A DNA stretch of 34,378 nucleotides from Crocinitomicaceae bacterium (GTDB taxonomy: Bacteria > Bacteroidota > Bacteroidia > Flavobacteriales_D > Crocinitomicaceae): the NCBI GenBank assembly GCA_023957475.1, contig JAMLHA010000022.1:1-34378 (forward strand), given 5' to 3'. A program made the translations under genes and the position numbers. The notes beneath the pieces were generated by a model. That model saw only the letters and a list, made by a program, of their open reading frames with translations. It made no database searches and was not told where the DNA came from. Shown one piece after another: positions 1 through 8,433 of this stretch. Within the stretch, counting starts at the first letter, position 1, and each line of letters opens with the position of its first letter.

Positions 1-31
1 TATTTTATAATAATTTTTATATACAAAACAA

Positions 32-187
32 TTATTTTTCATCTAACCAACTCTCATTAATTTTAACACCGCTATACGTTGTTCTTCGTGCAATTCCCAA
101 TATTTTTCTAATATTGTTTTCTACATTAACTGCATGAATTTCACCCTTTCGAACACCATTTATTTCTTTACAGAATAAAACAATCAA
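32..187 (-). pseudogene. unrecognised ORF fragment at window edge
   Basis: On the minus strand a frame stays open for 51 codons, from a TTG immediately after two consecutive TAG codons to a TAA at 34-32. It has no in-frame ATG. The predicted peptide is basic and protein-like and ends in NESWLDEK, but I recognise no family. It lies just downstream of the DUF4382-like lipoprotein gene. It could be the remnant of a decayed gene or simply a chance open frame in AT-rich DNA; the lack of a good start favours remnant or chance. Confidence 0.2.
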
Positions 188-201
188 CTACTAAAAAACA
201 C

Positions 202-747
202 TTACTGTGCTTTCTCTTCAAAGCTCTTTAAACCGATAGTCGTTTTCAGAAGTGGAGACGGTGCATTAAGTGCCAAAGAATCTGGCTGTAAAATCAATTT
301 GATAGCATACATTTTTTGATTTTCCAACGCTTTGTTTACACTTGCTTTAATACCATCTTGAATTTCTGGAACAAGTGCCAAACTCAATGTATCATCATTT
401 TGAGTAATAACAGAATTATTTTTTGTATTTAATACTACTCGAAATTTTAAAAGTGTCTTAATTTTATCAATTCGAACTTCAGGAATAAAAAGAGTATCAA
501 CACCATCATTGTACAAATGAGCTAAATCAATTCTTGATGAATCAACTTCCAATTTCATCCATTCTGAATTGGATTTTTTTGTCGTGTAATTCAACCAAAT
601 TTCTTTTATACCAACAGATACTTTCTTAGGTAAAACTTGGTCGGAAGTAATTGACACTTGAAAAGATGCATACTTATTCTTTTTGCAAGAAGATGCAAAA
701 AACACAACAAACACTCCTATTATAACTGAGTAAAAAAAGTTTTTCAT
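202..747 (-). CDS. DUF4382-like lipoprotein
   Basis: Predicted 181-residue lipoprotein. The N-terminus is a short hydrophobic signal (residues 4-18) followed by a lipobox ending at Cys21 (ASSC) and a lysine-rich stretch, so it should be lipidated and envelope-anchored. The mature part has the DUF4382 pattern as I know it: a beta-rich opening, a VSVGIKEIWLN-type strand, a mid-domain segment about a value set by linear constraints (WMKLEVDSSRIDLAHLYN), and a late strand with AIKLILQPD. The function of that family is not established. The gene follows the DegT-type aminotransferase gene by 30 bp but has its own perfect -7 box at 774-767, so it can be transcribed alone. Family call is moderate; lipoprotein call is strong. 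Confidence 0.7.
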   Translation of the reverse strand: MKNFFYSVIIGVFVVFFASSCKKNKYASFQVSITSDQVLPKKVSVGIKEIWLNYTTKKSNSEWMKLEVDSSRIDLAHLYNDGVDTLFIPEVRIDKIKTLLKFRVVLNTKNNSVITQNDDTLSLALVPEIQDGIKASVNKALENQKMYAIKLILQPDSLALNAPSPLLKTTIGLKSFEEKAQ

Positions 748-766
748 CTGACTATGTTTAGTAAAA

Positions 767-774
767 CAAATATA
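767..774 (-). promoter_or_regulatory. -7 promoter box of the DUF4382-like lipoprotein gene
   Basis: TATATTTG on the minus strand fits the Bacteroidota consensus TAnnTTTG exactly and ends about 20 nt before the ATG at 747. It sits in the 30-bp gap behind the aminotransferase gene. No convincing -33 TTG was seen. Confidence 0.45.
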
Positions 775-777
775 CTA

Positions 778-1995
778 TTAATCTTTAATAACAGCAGCAT
801 AAGCTTCTTTAACTGCATGAATTACCGTTTTTACTTGATCATCTGTCAAATCAAAGTAAACAGGCAAAGAGATTTCATTGGAGTACTTGTTCCATGTCTC
901 AGGATAATCTTCCATTTTGTACCCTCTCTTCTTATAAGCTGTCAATGTTGGAAGTGGTAAAAAATGGACATTTACAGAAACATCTCGATCAAAAATTTGC
1001 TGCATAATGGCATCTCTTTGAGGTTCTGTTACTCCTTTAACTCGAAGCAAATATAAGTGATAACACGTTTCTCTTCTTTCATCTTTGTATTTTGGTAAAA
1101 GTGCCCAACTTTCGTTTGCAAATCCGTTTTCGTACATTTCAAAGATGTGTTTTCGTCTATCCAAATTTTCCTGATAACGATCCAATTCAACTAAACCAAT
1201 AGCAGCTTGCAAATCTGTCATATTGCACTTAAATCCAGGTTCTTCAACATCGTAACGCCAATTGCCTTTTTGTGTTTTTGCTAAAGCATCTTTGTTTTGT
1301 CCATGCAAAATAAGTGTGCAGAAATGTTTGTAAATCGCTTCAGCATCAAATGAATCGGGTAAATTAAAACAAACAGCACCACCTTCTGCCGTTGTCAAGT
1401 TTTTTACCGCATGAAATGAAAATGTAGAAATATCTGCTAAAACACCTGTTCGTTTTCCATTCATTGTAGCACCAAAACTATGTGCTGCGTCAGAAATCAA
1501 CAAAATACGCCCCAATTTTCCTTGTAAATCATTAGTTGGTTGAAATTGAGATTTTTTTTCTTCAATGACTTTATACAAAGCTTCATAATCACACGGAAAA
1601 CCTGCAATATCTACAGCAATTATAGCTTTTGTACGAGGCGTTATGGCTGCTTTCACTTTCTCTGCATTGATATTAAAATCATCTGAATTCAGATCTACCA
1701 TAACAGGTTTAGCACCGGCATGAACAATCACATTGGCACTGGCACAATAAGTGTAGGCAGGCAAAATCACCTCATCACCTGCTTTGATACCCCACCAATG
1801 CAATAAAACTTGCATTCCCATTGTCCAAGAATTAACAGCCACCGTTGCTTTGCATCCAGCATATTCCGTTATTCTTTTTTCAAAAAGCTTTGTTCTTGGT
1901 CCAGTAGTGATCCATCCGCTCAACAACGCTGCAGAAACTTCATCTACTACTTTTTGATCAATTCGAGGTGGTGAAAATGGTATCATATCATTCAT
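778..1995 (-). CDS. DegT/DnrJ/EryC1/StrS family PLP-dependent sugar aminotransferase
   Basis: 405-residue fold-type I aminotransferase of the family that aminates nucleotide-linked keto-sugars for surface polysaccharides. The sequence opens with the typical substrate loop (SGWITTGP, about 27-33), has the PLP-ring stacking region near YTYCASANVI, the Asp of ISDAAHSFGA at 169 that contacts the pyridine nitrogen, and the Schiff-base Lys198 in FHAVKNLTTAEGG. Length is normal for the family. The start could be M1 or M4 (1986). An imperfect -7 box, TAATTTCG, lies at 2013-2006. No sugar dehydratase or epimerase is adjacent, so the substrate cannot be inferred; the ACP/KAS III/GT2/GNAT operon about 23 kb away could in principle use an amino sugar, but that link is speculative. 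Confidence 0.9.
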   Translation of the reverse strand: MNDMIPFSPPRIDQKVVDEVSAALLSGWITTGPRTKLFEKRITEYAGCKATVAVNSWTMGMQVLLHWWGIKAGDEVILPAYTYCASANVIVHAGAKPVMVDLNSDDFNINAEKVKAAITPRTKAIIAVDIAGFPCDYEALYKVIEEKKSQFQPTNDLQGKLGRILLISDAAHSFGATMNGKRTGVLADISTFSFHAVKNLTTAEGGAVCFNLPDSFDAEAIYKHFCTLILHGQNKDALAKTQKGNWRYDVEEPGFKCNMTDLQAAIGLVELDRYQENLDRRKHIFEMYENGFANESWALLPKYKDERRETCYHLYLLRVKGVTEPQRDAIMQQIFDRDVSVNVHFLPLPTLTAYKKRGYKMEDYPETWNKYSNEISLPVYFDLTDDQVKTVIHAVKEAYAAVIKD

Positions 1996-2089
1996 TTAGT
2001 TCTTGCGAAATTAAGTATTTTAAATTAGTTGAAATGAATTTTAACAGGGAATTATAAACAGGCTTCGGTTATCTACAAATGTTACAAGA

Positions 2090-2530
2090 TTATCTTTTAG
2101 ATTTAAAAAAGTCAACAACCAATTGTCCGCACTCCTCTGCCAACAACCCTCCTTCTACTTTGGTTTTAGGATGGTAAACACCTTCAAAGCGACCAGCTCC
2201 TCTTTTTTCATCACTTGCACCATAGACAACCCTACTTATTTGTGACCAATACAAGGCTCCTGCACACATAACACAAGGTTCCATGGTTACATACAACGTA
2301 CAATCTACCAAATATTTGGCTCCAATATTACCAGAAGCAGCTGTTATTGCTTGCATTTCGGCATGAGCTGTGGTGTCATTCAAACATTCAGTTAAGTTAT
2401 GTCCCCTTGAAATAATTTGTTGATTTGCAACAATTACAGCTCCAATTGGCACTTCGTCTTTTTCCAATGCCTTTTTAGCTTCAATTAGAGCTTGTTTCAT
2501 AAAATATTCATCATTGAAAGGAGATAACAT
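2090..2530 (-). CDS. tadA: tRNA-specific adenosine-34 deaminase
   Basis: 146-residue cytidine-deaminase-fold enzyme that converts A34 to inosine in the anticodon of tRNA-Arg(ACG). The zinc site is complete: His56 and catalytic Glu58 in HAEMQAI and Cys86/Cys89 in PCVMC. The TadA-typical segment SRVVYGASDEKRGA follows. I chose the ATG at 2530 and not the upstream GTG at 2557 because the extension (MYFRLKFKR) is not family-like and a near-perfect -7 box (TACTTTCG, 2554-2547) would lie inside it. The gene is divergent from the unknown membrane protein gene at 2642 and separated from the aminotransferase gene by about 90 bp with no obvious terminator. Confidence 0.95.
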   Translation of the reverse strand: MLSPFNDEYFMKQALIEAKKALEKDEVPIGAVIVANQQIISRGHNLTECLNDTTAHAEMQAITAASGNIGAKYLVDCTLYVTMEPCVMCAGALYWSQISRVVYGASDEKRGAGRFEGVYHPKTKVEGGLLAEECGQLVVDFFKSKR

Positions 2531-2546
2531 ACGCTTAAATTTTAAT

Positions 2547-2554
2547 CGAAAGTA
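2547..2554 (-). promoter_or_regulatory. -7 promoter box of tadA
   Basis: TACTTTCG on the minus strand matches TAnnTTTG with one mismatch (C for T) and ends about 16 nt before the chosen ATG. Its position argues against the longer GTG-started form of TadA. Confidence 0.4.
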
Positions 2555-2626
2555 CACTATTTATTCATCATTTCATAAAGTAGTTAAATTTTATTGCTTT
2601 TTTGATTGTGGTAACTTTTGTTTATA

Positions 2627-2634
2627 TATATTTG
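2627..2634 (+). promoter_or_regulatory. -7 promoter box of the membrane-anchored protein gene
   Basis: TATATTTG is a perfect TAnnTTTG match ending 7 nt before the ATG at 2642. A TTTG at 2601-2604 with a 22-bp spacer may be the -33 element. The leader predicted from this would be only about 1-4 nt. Confidence 0.5.
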
Positions 2635-2641
2635 CTCTTAG

Positions 2642-3931
2642 ATGAAAAAGTTTTTTAACGTAACCGTTTCACTATTGTCAGGAATAGTACTACTACTGAT
2701 ATTATGGGGATTATATATCTCCCTGTTCCTATATTCATTTCAAAGCAAAGCACCAAAACAACATTATTTCGCTCCAAATGATGCTGAAATTGTATTGGAG
2801 TTTGATGGTCGTGATGTGTTATTTAACTTTTTGAACAACACATTTGTAAAAGGAAAAGGAAACGAAATTGTTCACCTATTAAAAAAAGTATCAAAAGAAG
2901 AAGGAAAACAAAAAGATTTTGGAATCAACTGGTTGCAACCAATTACATATTTTAAAACAACTTACAAAAGCCAAGAAGTGCAAGGTATAATTGTGCAAAT
3001 AATCAATCCCATTTCGTGGAGCGATAACAGTTTACAATTTTTTAATAAAAATTCATTTTCAACGCATACAGATAACTCTGGAATTATTGTTCAATCAGAA
3101 CATTTATCACAAAAAGAGCTAAAATCCTTCACCTATTCACTCTATCAAAAAGAAATTACCTTTGGTAAAAAAGTTGCTGATAATCACATCATACATTTTA
3201 AAAGCAATGTTAAAATGGGTAAATCTAATTTAGATATTGCAATAAATGATACTTCTATCGTATCAACTGGTCAAATAATACTCAACAAGGACTATACCAC
3301 TGATTACATCCAATTTAAATTAACCCCAAGCGATTTTCACATAACCACAGACATTGTTACCAAAGAAATCAATGACACACTGCAAAATTTAATTGGAACA
3401 AATCTAACTTTAGGAGGTGTCAGCATGAATTATAGAGGTGTTTTGGTTGACAATATCAACAATAAAATGGCAATTATTCCTGATGCTGACTTTGTTCTTA
3501 CATTTAAAGACGCAACTACCATCGACCAATTCGTTGAAACAATTCCAAATGCCGCTTTTAATATTGAAAAGGATAAGGTAATTATTGGAAAACGAATTTT
3601 CTACATCAAACAATTAACCGCAAATTCTATTTATTTCGGTAAAACTGCAAATGCCGAACTTCATCCAAACCATGTTCATTTTGGCGTTTTAATCAAAGGC
3701 TCATTAGCTTCTTTAGTTGCTATTGATGGCAGTAAATTAGTACAAGCTTTAATTAAGATGAGTAGTCCTTATAAACTTGCTTCAGAATTATCCAACGAGG
3801 TAAAATCATGTGTCATAGAAATGAATTCGGTTGATTCAATCACTTATTCATTAAAGTCAACAATTCGTTTTAAAGGAGAAGATGCTTCTTTATCTATATT
3901 AAAAGTGCTTTTAACAGCTTCTATAGAATAA
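2642..3931 (+). CDS. membrane-anchored protein of unknown function
   Basis: 429 residues. A single hydrophobic segment at about 7-32 (with no lipobox and no clear cleavage site) suggests an N-terminal membrane anchor and a large periplasmic domain. The remainder is soluble, rich in Asn, Ile, Thr and Lys, and alternates short beta-like segments; one portion (about 180-250) reads as DFHITTDIVTKEIND. It has no cysteine pairs, no enzyme motif and no repeats I can see. I do not recognise a family. It is divergent from tadA, sharing an 111-bp intergenic region, and convergent with the aldehyde dehydrogenase gene. Coding status is well supported by length, its own promoter and Bacteroidota-like composition. 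Confidence 0.85.
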   Translation: MKKFFNVTVSLLSGIVLLLILWGLYISLFLYSFQSKAPKQHYFAPNDAEIVLEFDGRDVLFNFLNNTFVKGKGNEIVHLLKKVSKEEGKQKDFGINWLQPITYFKTTYKSQEVQGIIVQIINPISWSDNSLQFFNKNSFSTHTDNSGIIVQSEHLSQKELKSFTYSLYQKEITFGKKVADNHIIHFKSNVKMGKSNLDIAINDTSIVSTGQIILNKDYTTDYIQFKLTPSDFHITTDIVTKEINDTLQNLIGTNLTLGGVSMNYRGVLVDNINNKMAIIPDADFVLTFKDATTIDQFVETIPNAAFNIEKDKVIIGKRIFYIKQLTANSIYFGKTANAELHPNHVHFGVLIKGSLASLVAIDGSKLVQALIKMSSPYKLASELSNEVKSCVIEMNSVDSITYSLKSTIRFKGEDASLSILKVLLTASIE

Positions 3932-3964
3932 AAAAGGGATGCAATCTAACTAAGATTACATCCC
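3930..3964 (-). terminator. intrinsic terminator of the aldehyde dehydrogenase gene
   Basis: GGGATGTAATCT and AGATTGCATCCC (minus strand 3964-3953 and 3947-3936) form a 12-bp stem with one mismatch and a 5-nt loop, followed on the minus strand by six T (3935-3930). It begins 23 nt past the ALDH stop. The same stem can form on the plus strand behind the convergent gene, but no T-run follows it there. Confidence 0.8.
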
Positions 3965-3986
3965 GTACTATCATTATCACTCTGGA

Positions 3987-5543
3987 TTACAATTCAAATT
4001 TAATTCCTTGTGCCAAAGGTAAGCTATCTGAATAGTTAATCGTATTGGTTTGTCTTCTCATATACACTTTCCATGCATCAGAGCCAGACTCACGCCCACC
4101 ACCTGTTTCTTTTTCACCTCCAAATGCTCCTCCAATTTCAGCTCCAGATGTACCAATATTGACATTAGCAATACCACAGTCAGAACCAGCATGTGAAAGG
4201 AATTTTTCGGATTCTTTCAAATCATTTGTCATAATTGCTGATGACAAACCTTGCGGAACACCATTTTGAAGAGCAATAGCCTTTTCAACACCTCCTTTGT
4301 ATTTAATTAAGTACAAAATAGGTGCAAATGTTTCGTGTTGAACAACTTTAAAGTGATTTTCTACTTCAACGATTGCTGGTTTTACATACAATCCCGATTC
4401 GTATTCACCACCTGTCAACACTTCACCACCTGTCACAATCACACCACCTTCTGTTTTAGCATCGTTTAAAGCATTGGTGAAAGCTTCAACAGCTGCTTTG
4501 TCAATAAGCGGGCCAACATGATTATTTTGATCCAATGGATTTCCAATTTGCAATTGTCCATACGCTTTTACCAACGCATCTTTTACTTTATCATAAACTT
4601 CTTCGTGAATGATTAAACGGCGAGTAGATGTACAACGTTGTCCACACGTTCCAACGGCACCAAATACAACTCCAGGCACAACCATTTTCAAATCAGCTGT
4701 TGGTGTAATTATAATGGCATTATTACCACCTAATTCCAACAATGATTTTCCTAAACGAGCACCTACTGCTGCTCCAACAGATTTACCCATACGTGTAGAT
4801 CCTGTTGCAGAAACCAATGGAATGCGTGTATCTTCAGCCATTAATTTACCAATAGTAGCGTCACCAATAACAAGATTGGAAACTCCTTCAGGCACATTAT
4901 TTGCATCAAATACTTGTTTAATGATTTGTTGACAAGCAATTGCAGTAATAGGTGTTTTTTCAGATGGCTTCCAAATAGTAACATCACCACACACCCAAGC
5001 TAAAGCTGTATTCCAACTCCAAACAGCAACTGGGAAATTGAAAGCAGAAATAATACCAACAGCGCCTATTGGGTGATATTGTTCATACATTCTGTGTCCT
5101 GGACGTTCTGAATGCATTGTCAACCCATACAATTGACGAGACAAACCTACTGCAAAATCACAGATATCAATCATTTCTTGCACTTCACCAAATCCTTCTT
5201 GCAATGATTTGCCCATTTCATAAGAAACCAATGTCCCTAAAGCATTTTTATATTCACGTAGTTTTTCTCCAAATTGACGAACTACCTCACCTCTTTTAGG
5301 TGCTGGCCATGTTCTCCATGTTTCAAAAGCTTCTTGTGCTTTCAAGACAACAGCTTCATAATCAACCTCTGTAGCTGCATCAACAGTAGCAATTAGCGTA
5401 TTGTCAACCGGTGAATAAGATGCTATTTTTTCACCTCTTGTATTAAACCATCTACCACCAGTAGAGGCTCCGTTATTTATTTCTTCTATTCCTAATTCAT
5501 CAAGAATTTTCTGAATCCCAAAATCGTTTATAACTTCTGACAT
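3987..5543 (-). CDS. ALDH7-type aldehyde dehydrogenase (alpha-aminoadipic semialdehyde dehydrogenase-like)
   Basis: 518-residue NAD(P)-dependent aldehyde dehydrogenase. General-base Glu270 is in LELGGNNA and the nucleophile Cys304 in GTCGQRCTSTRR. The LELGGNNA motif, the GTCGQRCTSTRR active-site context, and the GGEKETGGGRESGSDAWKVYMRR tail segment (read in two parts) are typical of the ALDH7A1/antiquitin branch, which oxidises alpha-aminoadipic semialdehyde/piperideine-6-carboxylate in lysine breakdown; bacterial members can also take other aldehydes. The open frame extends upstream to 5609, but the ATG at 5543 gives a family-like N-terminus and lies behind a perfect -7 box at 5573-5566. Monocistronic: own promoter and own terminator. 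No lysine-degradation partner is adjacent, so the in vivo substrate is inferred from the family only. Confidence 0.93.
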   Translation of the reverse strand: MSEVINDFGIQKILDELGIEEINNGASTGGRWFNTRGEKIASYSPVDNTLIATVDAATEVDYEAVVLKAQEAFETWRTWPAPKRGEVVRQFGEKLREYKNALGTLVSYEMGKSLQEGFGEVQEMIDICDFAVGLSRQLYGLTMHSERPGHRMYEQYHPIGAVGIISAFNFPVAVWSWNTALAWVCGDVTIWKPSEKTPITAIACQQIIKQVFDANNVPEGVSNLVIGDATIGKLMAEDTRIPLVSATGSTRMGKSVGAAVGARLGKSLLELGGNNAIIITPTADLKMVVPGVVFGAVGTCGQRCTSTRRLIIHEEVYDKVKDALVKAYGQLQIGNPLDQNNHVGPLIDKAAVEAFTNALNDAKTEGGVIVTGGEVLTGGEYESGLYVKPAIVEVENHFKVVQHETFAPILYLIKYKGGVEKAIALQNGVPQGLSSAIMTNDLKESEKFLSHAGSDCGIANVNIGTSGAEIGGAFGGEKETGGGRESGSDAWKVYMRRQTNTINYSDSLPLAQGIKFEL

Positions 5544-5565
5544 TTTTGTGTGTTTTAATATTTCA

Positions 5566-5573
5566 CAAAGATA
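5566..5573 (-). promoter_or_regulatory. -7 promoter box of the aldehyde dehydrogenase gene
   Basis: TATCTTTG on the minus strand is a perfect TAnnTTTG match ending 22 nt before the ATG at 5543. It lies inside the longer open frame and so supports the shorter start. Confidence 0.55.
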
Positions 5574-5665
5574 ATACTTTTTTGAAAGAAAAAGAACAAG
5601 AAATAGCAAATTGAAATTGTATTACTAACTAAAGTTTATTAAATTTACGGTTCTAAAATTAAACT

Positions 5666-7699
5666 ATGAAACAAATTTATTTACCAATCAGCCTATTGGT
5701 TATTGGAATGACCACTTTTAGTTGTTCTCAAAAACAAGCTGACAGCGATACAACTGAAGAAATGAACATCGTAAGTGAGATAGGAGATATTAAGGTGGAT
5801 CGTTTTGCAGATGTGCAAATTCTACGCTACGAAATTAAAGACTTTGATAAATTAACATTGAACCAAAAGAAATTAGTCTATTATCTTTCTCAAGCTGGTT
5901 TATCTGGTAGAGATATCAATTGGGATCAAAACAATCAGTACAATTTACAAATACGTAAGGCCATAGAGTCAATTTATGAAAATTACAAAGGCAATCGCAC
6001 TGGTGATGATTGGAATAATTTTGAAGTTTTCGCAAAACAAGTATGGTTTTCGAATGGTATTCATCATCATTATGGGATGGATAAATTTATTCCAACATTT
6101 TCAAAAGAGTATTTTCAATCTCTTCTTAATGAAGTTGGTTATAAGTTATCGGATAATGCAATTGAAGTGCTTTTCAATCCGGAACTTGCAAAATCTCGAA
6201 AAATAAAAGATCCAAAACAAGACATTATTGCTGCTTCGGCAAATGGCTTTTATGGAGATGGTGTGACACAAAAAATGGTTGAAGAATTTTATGCAACAGT
6301 TAAAAGTCCCGATCCAAAAAGACCGCTCGAAATCGGTTTAAATTCAACATTGGTTTTAAAAGATGGTAAAGTCGTAGAAGAAACATGGAAATCTGGAGGA
6401 AAATATGGCAAAGCTATCGATCAAATCATTTATTGGTTGGAAAAAGCAACAACAGTAGCAGAAAATGCAGAACAAAAAGCAGCTATAGAATCGTTGATCC
6501 ACTATTACAAAACAGGTGATTTAAAAGCTTGGGATGATTACAACATTCTTTGGGCTCAATCTACCAAAGGTGATATAGATTGGATCAATGGGTTTATTGA
6601 AGTTTACGGTGATGCTTTAGGCATGCGTGCTAATTATGAAAGTATCATTCAAATTACAGACTTCGAAGCTTCAAAACAAATGAAAGCATTGGCAGAAAAT
6701 GCACAATGGTTTGAAGACAATTCATCAATTATGGATGAACACAAAAAGAAAAAAGTGAAAGGTGTGAGCTACAAAGTGGTACAAGTTGCTAGTGAATCAG
6801 GTGATGCTTCTCCTTCCACTCCAATTGGTGTCAATTTACCAAATAACAATTGGATTCGTGAAGAATATGGTTCAAAATCAGTTAGTTTAGGAAATATTAT
6901 TGAAGCCTATAACAAAGCTGGAGGAAAAGGTTTAGTGGATGAATTTGGTTTCTCACAAGAAGAAAAAGACAGAGCAGAAAAACATGCTTATTTAGGTGGA
7001 AAATTACATACTGCTTTACATGAAGTTATCGGGCATGCTTCGGGGATCATCAATCCAGGAGTAGGGCAACCTGCGGAAACATTGAAACAATATGCCAGCA
7101 CATTGGAAGAAGCACGTGCCGATTTAGTTGGTTTGTATTACATCTACGATCAAAAATTGATTGATTTAGGATTGATTCCTTCGTTTGAAGTTTCAAAAGC
7201 AGAATACGATGCATATATCAGAAACGGTATGATGACTCAATTACAACGATTGGAATTAGGAAAACAACTGACAGAAGAACACATGCAAAATCGTCAACTT
7301 GTGGCTAGTTGGGCACTTGAAAAAGGCAAAAAAGACAATGTTATTGAGAAAGTGGTGAAAGATGGTAAGACTTATTTCGTTGTAAACGACTATCTAAAAC
7401 TCCGTGATTTATTTGGTCAGTTATTAAAAGAAATTCAACGAATCAAATCTGAAGGTGATTTTAAAGCTGGACAAGCGTTGGTGGACAATTATGGCGTAAA
7501 AGTTGACCGTGCTTTGCACCAAGAAGTATTGAATCGAGTAAAACCGCTCAATATCGCACCTTATTCTGGATTTGTTAACCCGACATTGGTACCAATCAAA
7601 GATAAAAATGGAGAGATTATTGATGTAAGAGTCTCATACGACATGAATTTCGTAGAACAAATGTTGTACTACGGTAAAAATTATAGTTTTATAGATTAA
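5666..7699 (+). CDS. dipeptidyl-peptidase III family (M49) zinc peptidase, lipoprotein
   Basis: 677-residue M49 metallopeptidase, which removes dipeptides from the N-terminus of short peptides. The zinc site is the family's HExxGH: His452, Glu453 and His457 in LHEVIGHASG, with the third ligand in EEARAD (481-486). A signal peptide with lipobox ending at Cys20 (TFSC) predicts a lipid-anchored enzyme facing the periplasm or the surface, unlike the cytosolic eukaryotic DPP III. Length is normal for bacterial M49. Upstream TTG at 5617, a 20-bp spacer and TAAATTTA (5640-5647, last base off consensus) form a plausible promoter. Likely role: nutrition from peptides, in keeping with the S9 peptidase elsewhere in the window (inference). 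Confidence 0.93.
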   Translation: MKQIYLPISLLVIGMTTFSCSQKQADSDTTEEMNIVSEIGDIKVDRFADVQILRYEIKDFDKLTLNQKKLVYYLSQAGLSGRDINWDQNNQYNLQIRKAIESIYENYKGNRTGDDWNNFEVFAKQVWFSNGIHHHYGMDKFIPTFSKEYFQSLLNEVGYKLSDNAIEVLFNPELAKSRKIKDPKQDIIAASANGFYGDGVTQKMVEEFYATVKSPDPKRPLEIGLNSTLVLKDGKVVEETWKSGGKYGKAIDQIIYWLEKATTVAENAEQKAAIESLIHYYKTGDLKAWDDYNILWAQSTKGDIDWINGFIEVYGDALGMRANYESIIQITDFEASKQMKALAENAQWFEDNSSIMDEHKKKKVKGVSYKVVQVASESGDASPSTPIGVNLPNNNWIREEYGSKSVSLGNIIEAYNKAGGKGLVDEFGFSQEEKDRAEKHAYLGGKLHTALHEVIGHASGIINPGVGQPAETLKQYASTLEEARADLVGLYYIYDQKLIDLGLIPSFEVSKAEYDAYIRNGMMTQLQRLELGKQLTEEHMQNRQLVASWALEKGKKDNVIEKVVKDGKTYFVVNDYLKLRDLFGQLLKEIQRIKSEGDFKAGQALVDNYGVKVDRALHQEVLNRVKPLNIAPYSGFVNPTLVPIKDKNGEIIDVRVSYDMNFVEQMLYYGKNYSFID

Positions 7700-7741
7700 A
7701 AACCTTTATCATTTAACTTGAGATATTGTGATTTGTGGATC

Positions 7742-7868
7742 AGTTGGCTTTAAATCTGTGTAGAATAATTATTTGTTTTTCAGCTGATTAATAAGCCAAC
7801 TTATAATCCCGCACTCCCTAAACTCTGATGTTAGGAAAAGAACTATTTTCTACATAGATTCTGTTCTT
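7742..7868 (+). other. interleaved inverted repeats in the M49-tatA intergenic region
   Basis: Two long pairings interleave. AGTTGGCTT (7742-7750) is complementary to AAGCCAACT (7793-7801), 9 bp perfect. AATCTGTGTAGAA (7753-7765) is complementary to TTCTACATAGATT (7848-7860), 13 bp with one G-U pair. The 3' arm of the second lies in the loop of a 6-bp hairpin (AAGAAC 7838-7843 with GTTCTT 7863-7868). CCTAA/TTAGG (7817-7821/7831-7835) adds a small hairpin. The order allows a pseudoknot or mutually exclusive folds. No ORF of note covers it. It could be part of the M49 3' UTR, the tatA upstream region or an independent RNA; I recognise no known RNA class. Confidence 0.35.
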
Positions 7869-7935
7869 ACAGTACATAAAAACCAAACAAACGTTAATTC
7901 TACTTAAATACCTTTCTCTTTTCATCAAAAAATAG

Positions 7936-7943
7936 TAATTTTG
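7936..7943 (+). promoter_or_regulatory. -7 promoter box of tatA
   Basis: TAATTTTG is a perfect TAnnTTTG match ending 17 nt before the GTG start at 7960. No clear -33 TTG was found at the usual distance. Confidence 0.5.
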
Positions 7944-7959
7944 AAAAAAAATAAAAACA

Positions 7960-8379
7960 GTGTATCTATTTTTAAATGATGTTTCTGGATCTGAGGTGTT
8001 GGTCATATTACTTTTCATACTGATATTCTTTGGATCTAAAAGTATTCCTGGTATCGCAAGAACATTGGGTAGAACAATGCGTCAAGTTAAAGATGCTACA
8101 TCTGAAATTCAAAAGGAAATAAAAAAATCTACTGATGGTTACCAAAAAGATTTGAATCTAGAGGGTATTTTTAGAGATACTGTTGAAGAAATCAAACAAC
8201 CTTTGGATCAGGTAGCTGTTGAGTTAGATCATTCCATTCGTTACAATCCTATAACGAAAGCAAATCCATTGCAACAAATACCCCAGCAAGACGAACCCAC
8301 AATCGAAAATCATTCTTCTGAAAATGTTGTAGAAACAGAAGTTGCACAAGATAGTCAAACCGAAGAAGAGTCCATCTAG
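7960..8379 (+). CDS. tatA: Sec-independent (Tat) translocase subunit TatA/TatB-like
   Basis: 139-residue subunit of the twin-arginine translocase, which moves folded proteins across the inner membrane. The N-terminus (LFLNDVSGSEVLVILLFI) leads into one transmembrane helix (about 11-24), the hallmark Phe24-Gly25 hinge in FFGSKSIP, and an amphipathic helix (GIARTLGRTMRQVKDATSEI, about 31-50). The C-terminal third is acidic and low-complexity, longer than a minimal TatA. The only family-consistent start is a GTG; no ATG gives the complete membrane helix. tatC is not in the window. TatA versus TatB cannot be separated with certainty; Bacteroidota often carry TatA-type proteins of this kind. menD follows 54 bp downstream with its own -7 box. 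Confidence 0.88.
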   Translation: MYLFLNDVSGSEVLVILLFILIFFGSKSIPGIARTLGRTMRQVKDATSEIQKEIKKSTDGYQKDLNLEGIFRDTVEEIKQPLDQVAVELDHSIRYNPITKANPLQQIPQQDEPTIENHSSENVVETEVAQDSQTEEESI

Positions 8380-8421
8380 CAACTATTTTAATTTTTAATT
8401 AAGTAATCTTGCTTAAATAGA

Positions 8422-8429
8422 TAAATTTG
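8422..8429 (+). promoter_or_regulatory. -7 promoter box of menD
   Basis: TAAATTTG is a perfect TAnnTTTG match whose last base is only 4 nt from the menD ATG (8434). Transcription from it would start at or next to the start codon. Confidence 0.5.
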
Positions 8430-8433
8430 CAGT

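Noticed and set aside
4609..4932. 107-codon plus-strand open frame inside the aldehyde dehydrogenase gene
   Set aside because: Lies wholly antisense to a strongly supported ALDH coding region; composition (Pro/Thr/Arg-rich) is that of a shadow frame.
5544..5609. N-terminal extension of the aldehyde dehydrogenase to 5609
   Set aside because: Contains the perfect -7 box at 5573-5566, is hydrophobic and not family-like; the ATG at 5543 fits the family.
7818..8018. 66-codon minus-strand open frame upstream of tatA
   Set aside because: Overlaps the tatA promoter and start, has no family features and is explained by AT-rich non-coding sequence.
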